A stretch of 5,472 bases of DNA from contig JACRON010000203.1 in the NCBI GenBank assembly GCA_016214425.1, forward strand, positions 1 to 5,472, written 5' to 3'. Both the position numbers and the translations under genes were made by a program. The notes beneath the pieces were generated by a model. It was not told where the DNA came from and made no database searches. It saw only the letters and a program-made list of their open reading frames with translations. How positions within the stretch are numbered: position 1 is the stretch's first letter; each line of letters opens with the position of its first letter. Positions 4,410 through 5,472 of this stretch are shown here, piece by piece. The DNA is from Nitrospirota bacterium. Its GTDB lineage: Bacteria > Nitrospirota > CAKKRA01 > 9FT-COMBO-42-15.

Positions 4410-5472
4410 TTATGCCTCTGTCGGTGTCGGCGGTGTCAGATATTTATTGGTAACTAACTGCTGTGCTATGGAGAGGACATTGTTCACAAGCCAGTAGAGG
4501 ACAAGGCCTGATGGAAAACTCAGGAACATAAATGTAAATATAACAGGCATGAGGAGCATCATCTTTGACTGTATGGGGTCGGCTGTAGGAGCGGTGGGCG
4601 TCATCCACTGCTGAATTAGCATTGAGATGCCCATTACTATTGGGAGGATATAATACGGATCCATGGCAGACAGATCCTGTATCCACCAGAAAAACGGCGC
4701 ATGCCTTAGTTCTATTGCATAGGAAAGAACATTATACAAGGCAATAAAAACTGGTATCTGGATAATCATCGGCAGGCAGCCGCTTACAGGATTGACCTTG
4801 TGTATTTTGTAAAGGTTCATCATCTCAATATTTAATTTCTGCTTGTCATCCTTAAACTTCTTTTGTAGCGCTGTTATCTTTGGCTGGAGCTTCTGCATCT
4901 CCTTCATTGATTTGTAGCTCTTGTGCGTCAGGGGCGCAAAGATTACCTTTATGATTGCTGTTATCAATATTACTGCAATGCCGTAGTTTCCTAATATCTT
5001 ATAAAGCCATTTCATCAACTGGAATAAAGGCAGGCCAATGAACCAGAACCAGCCTAAGGGGATGGTCTCCTCAAGCCCGATTCTAAATGCCTCAAGCCTG
5101 CTGTATTCCTTTGGCCCTGCATAAAGCACAAGGGTCTCCTTCAGCTTGTCAGCCTTGGGAAATTTAATAAGGGTGTTGAACCTTTCCTTCTCCTCTTTTT
5201 TTACAATAACCTCGTTTATTGTATTCTTAGGGATTATTGAGGCGATAAAATACTTATCCTCGCTTGCAGCCCATGCAATTTTTCCCTGATATTGGACAAC
5301 ATCGCCTGCCTTTTTTGGCAGATCCCATTTAACCTTTCCATCAACAGATGCAACTGAGCCAATATGGCTCCCATAGCCTGTTGCTGTTTTATCAAATATC
5401 CCAAAATCTGAGCCAATGGAAAAAAATAGAGGTTTGTCTATTCCTTCAGCTGATAAATCAATATCAACCTTA
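4410..5472 (-). CDS. yidC: Membrane protein insertase YidC, 5' end outside the window
   Basis: 353 C-terminal residues are visible and the frame is open to the right edge (first full codon at 5469-5471). YidC inserts inner-membrane proteins alone or with SecYEG. The first 130 or so residues are the end of the periplasmic beta-rich P1 domain (SVDGKVKWDLPKKAGDVV, then AGPKEYSRLEAF), which marks a Gram-negative-type YidC. The conserved core follows: LGWFWFIGLPLFQLMKWLYK; GNYGIAVILITAIIKVIFAP (TM2); a cytoplasmic Lys-rich coiled hairpin with MKEMQKLQPKI and KVNPVSGCLP (TM3 start); DPYYILPIVMGISMLIQQWM (TM4); MMLLMPVIFTFMFLSFPSG (TM5); and LVLYWLVNNVLSIAQQLV (TM6). The conserved groove Arg of TM2 (R366 in E. 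coli) is Lys here, a substitution seen in relatives and charge-conserving. The tail after TM6 is short (NKYLTPPTPTEA). The GTG at 5127-5129 is only an internal codon. Confidence 0.96.
   Translation of the reverse strand, partial: KVDIDLSAEGIDKPLFFSIGSDFGIFDKTATGYGSHIGSVASVDGKVKWDLPKKAGDVVQYQGKIAWAASEDKYFIASIIPKNTINEVIVKKEEKERFNTLIKFPKADKLKETLVLYAGPKEYSRLEAFRIGLEETIPLGWFWFIGLPLFQLMKWLYKILGNYGIAVILITAIIKVIFAPLTHKSYKSMKEMQKLQPKITALQKKFKDDKQKLNIEMMNLYKIHKVNPVSGCLPMIIQIPVFIALYNVLSYAIELRHAPFFWWIQDLSAMDPYYILPIVMGISMLIQQWMTPTAPTADPIQSKMMLLMPVIFTFMFLSFPSGLVLYWLVNNVLSIAQQLVTNKYLTPPTPTEA

Noticed and set aside
4444..4686. 80-codon minus-strand frame
   Set aside because: Out-of-frame shadow of the YidC transmembrane core, with no start signal or family resemblance.
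5234..5416. 60-codon minus-strand frame
   Set aside because: It lies inside the yidC frame, which is open to the window edge with clear P1-domain sequence; the other frame is a shadow.

Overview
The window comes from a low-GC (roughly 40% by eye) Gram-negative bacterium, probably uncultivated. YidC has the large periplasmic domain typical of outer-membrane bacteria, the glycine decarboxylase P protein is of the split type (gcvPA), and the intergenic DNA carries C/G-rich palindromic repeats of a kind I associate with Nitrospirota (Thermodesulfovibrionia) and deltaproteobacterial genomes. That lineage guess is weak. Every supported gene lies on the minus strand, so transcription runs from high to low coordinates.

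From right to left: the 3' two thirds of yidC (4410 to the window edge) is followed after 9 bases by mnmE (3051-4400). This is part of the classical rnpA-yidC-mnmE neighbourhood. The start of mnmE looks damaged: the first beta-strand and the usual TPxGxGG loop are missing. Just past the mnmE stop codon is a near-consensus sigma-70 promoter (3000-3028).

That promoter reads into a 550-base stretch with no intact gene, holding three consecutive remnants of antitoxin-type families: the first third of a DUF433 protein (2864-2977), a DUF2442 gene broken by a one-base frameshift (2624-2880), and the second half of a YgiT/MqsA-type zinc-finger protein, also frameshifted (2431-2645). No toxin partner of any of them is visible. 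All three were read by eye on the minus strand, and each piece is too short to stand out as an open frame.

Next is an apparently intact two-gene nucleotidyltransferase/HEPN module (MNT 1978-2298, HEPN 1580-1981) with a TTGA stop/start overlap, a near-perfect Shine-Dalgarno, an extended -10 box and a 16-base dyad over the -35 region. The HEPN protein has Tyr where HepT-type RNase toxins have His. The MNT keeps GSx10DxD but I see no third carboxylate.

The left end is glycine-cleavage metabolism: complete gcvT (339-1430) and the first 32 codons of gcvPA (1-97). They are separated by 241 bases without gcvH that hold a 109-base palindromic, MITE-like element and a second short palindrome. Overall, toxin-antitoxin material has accumulated between two housekeeping loci (yidC-mnmE and gcvT-gcvPA), and most of it has decayed. 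The MNT/HEPN pair is the only module that still looks complete.
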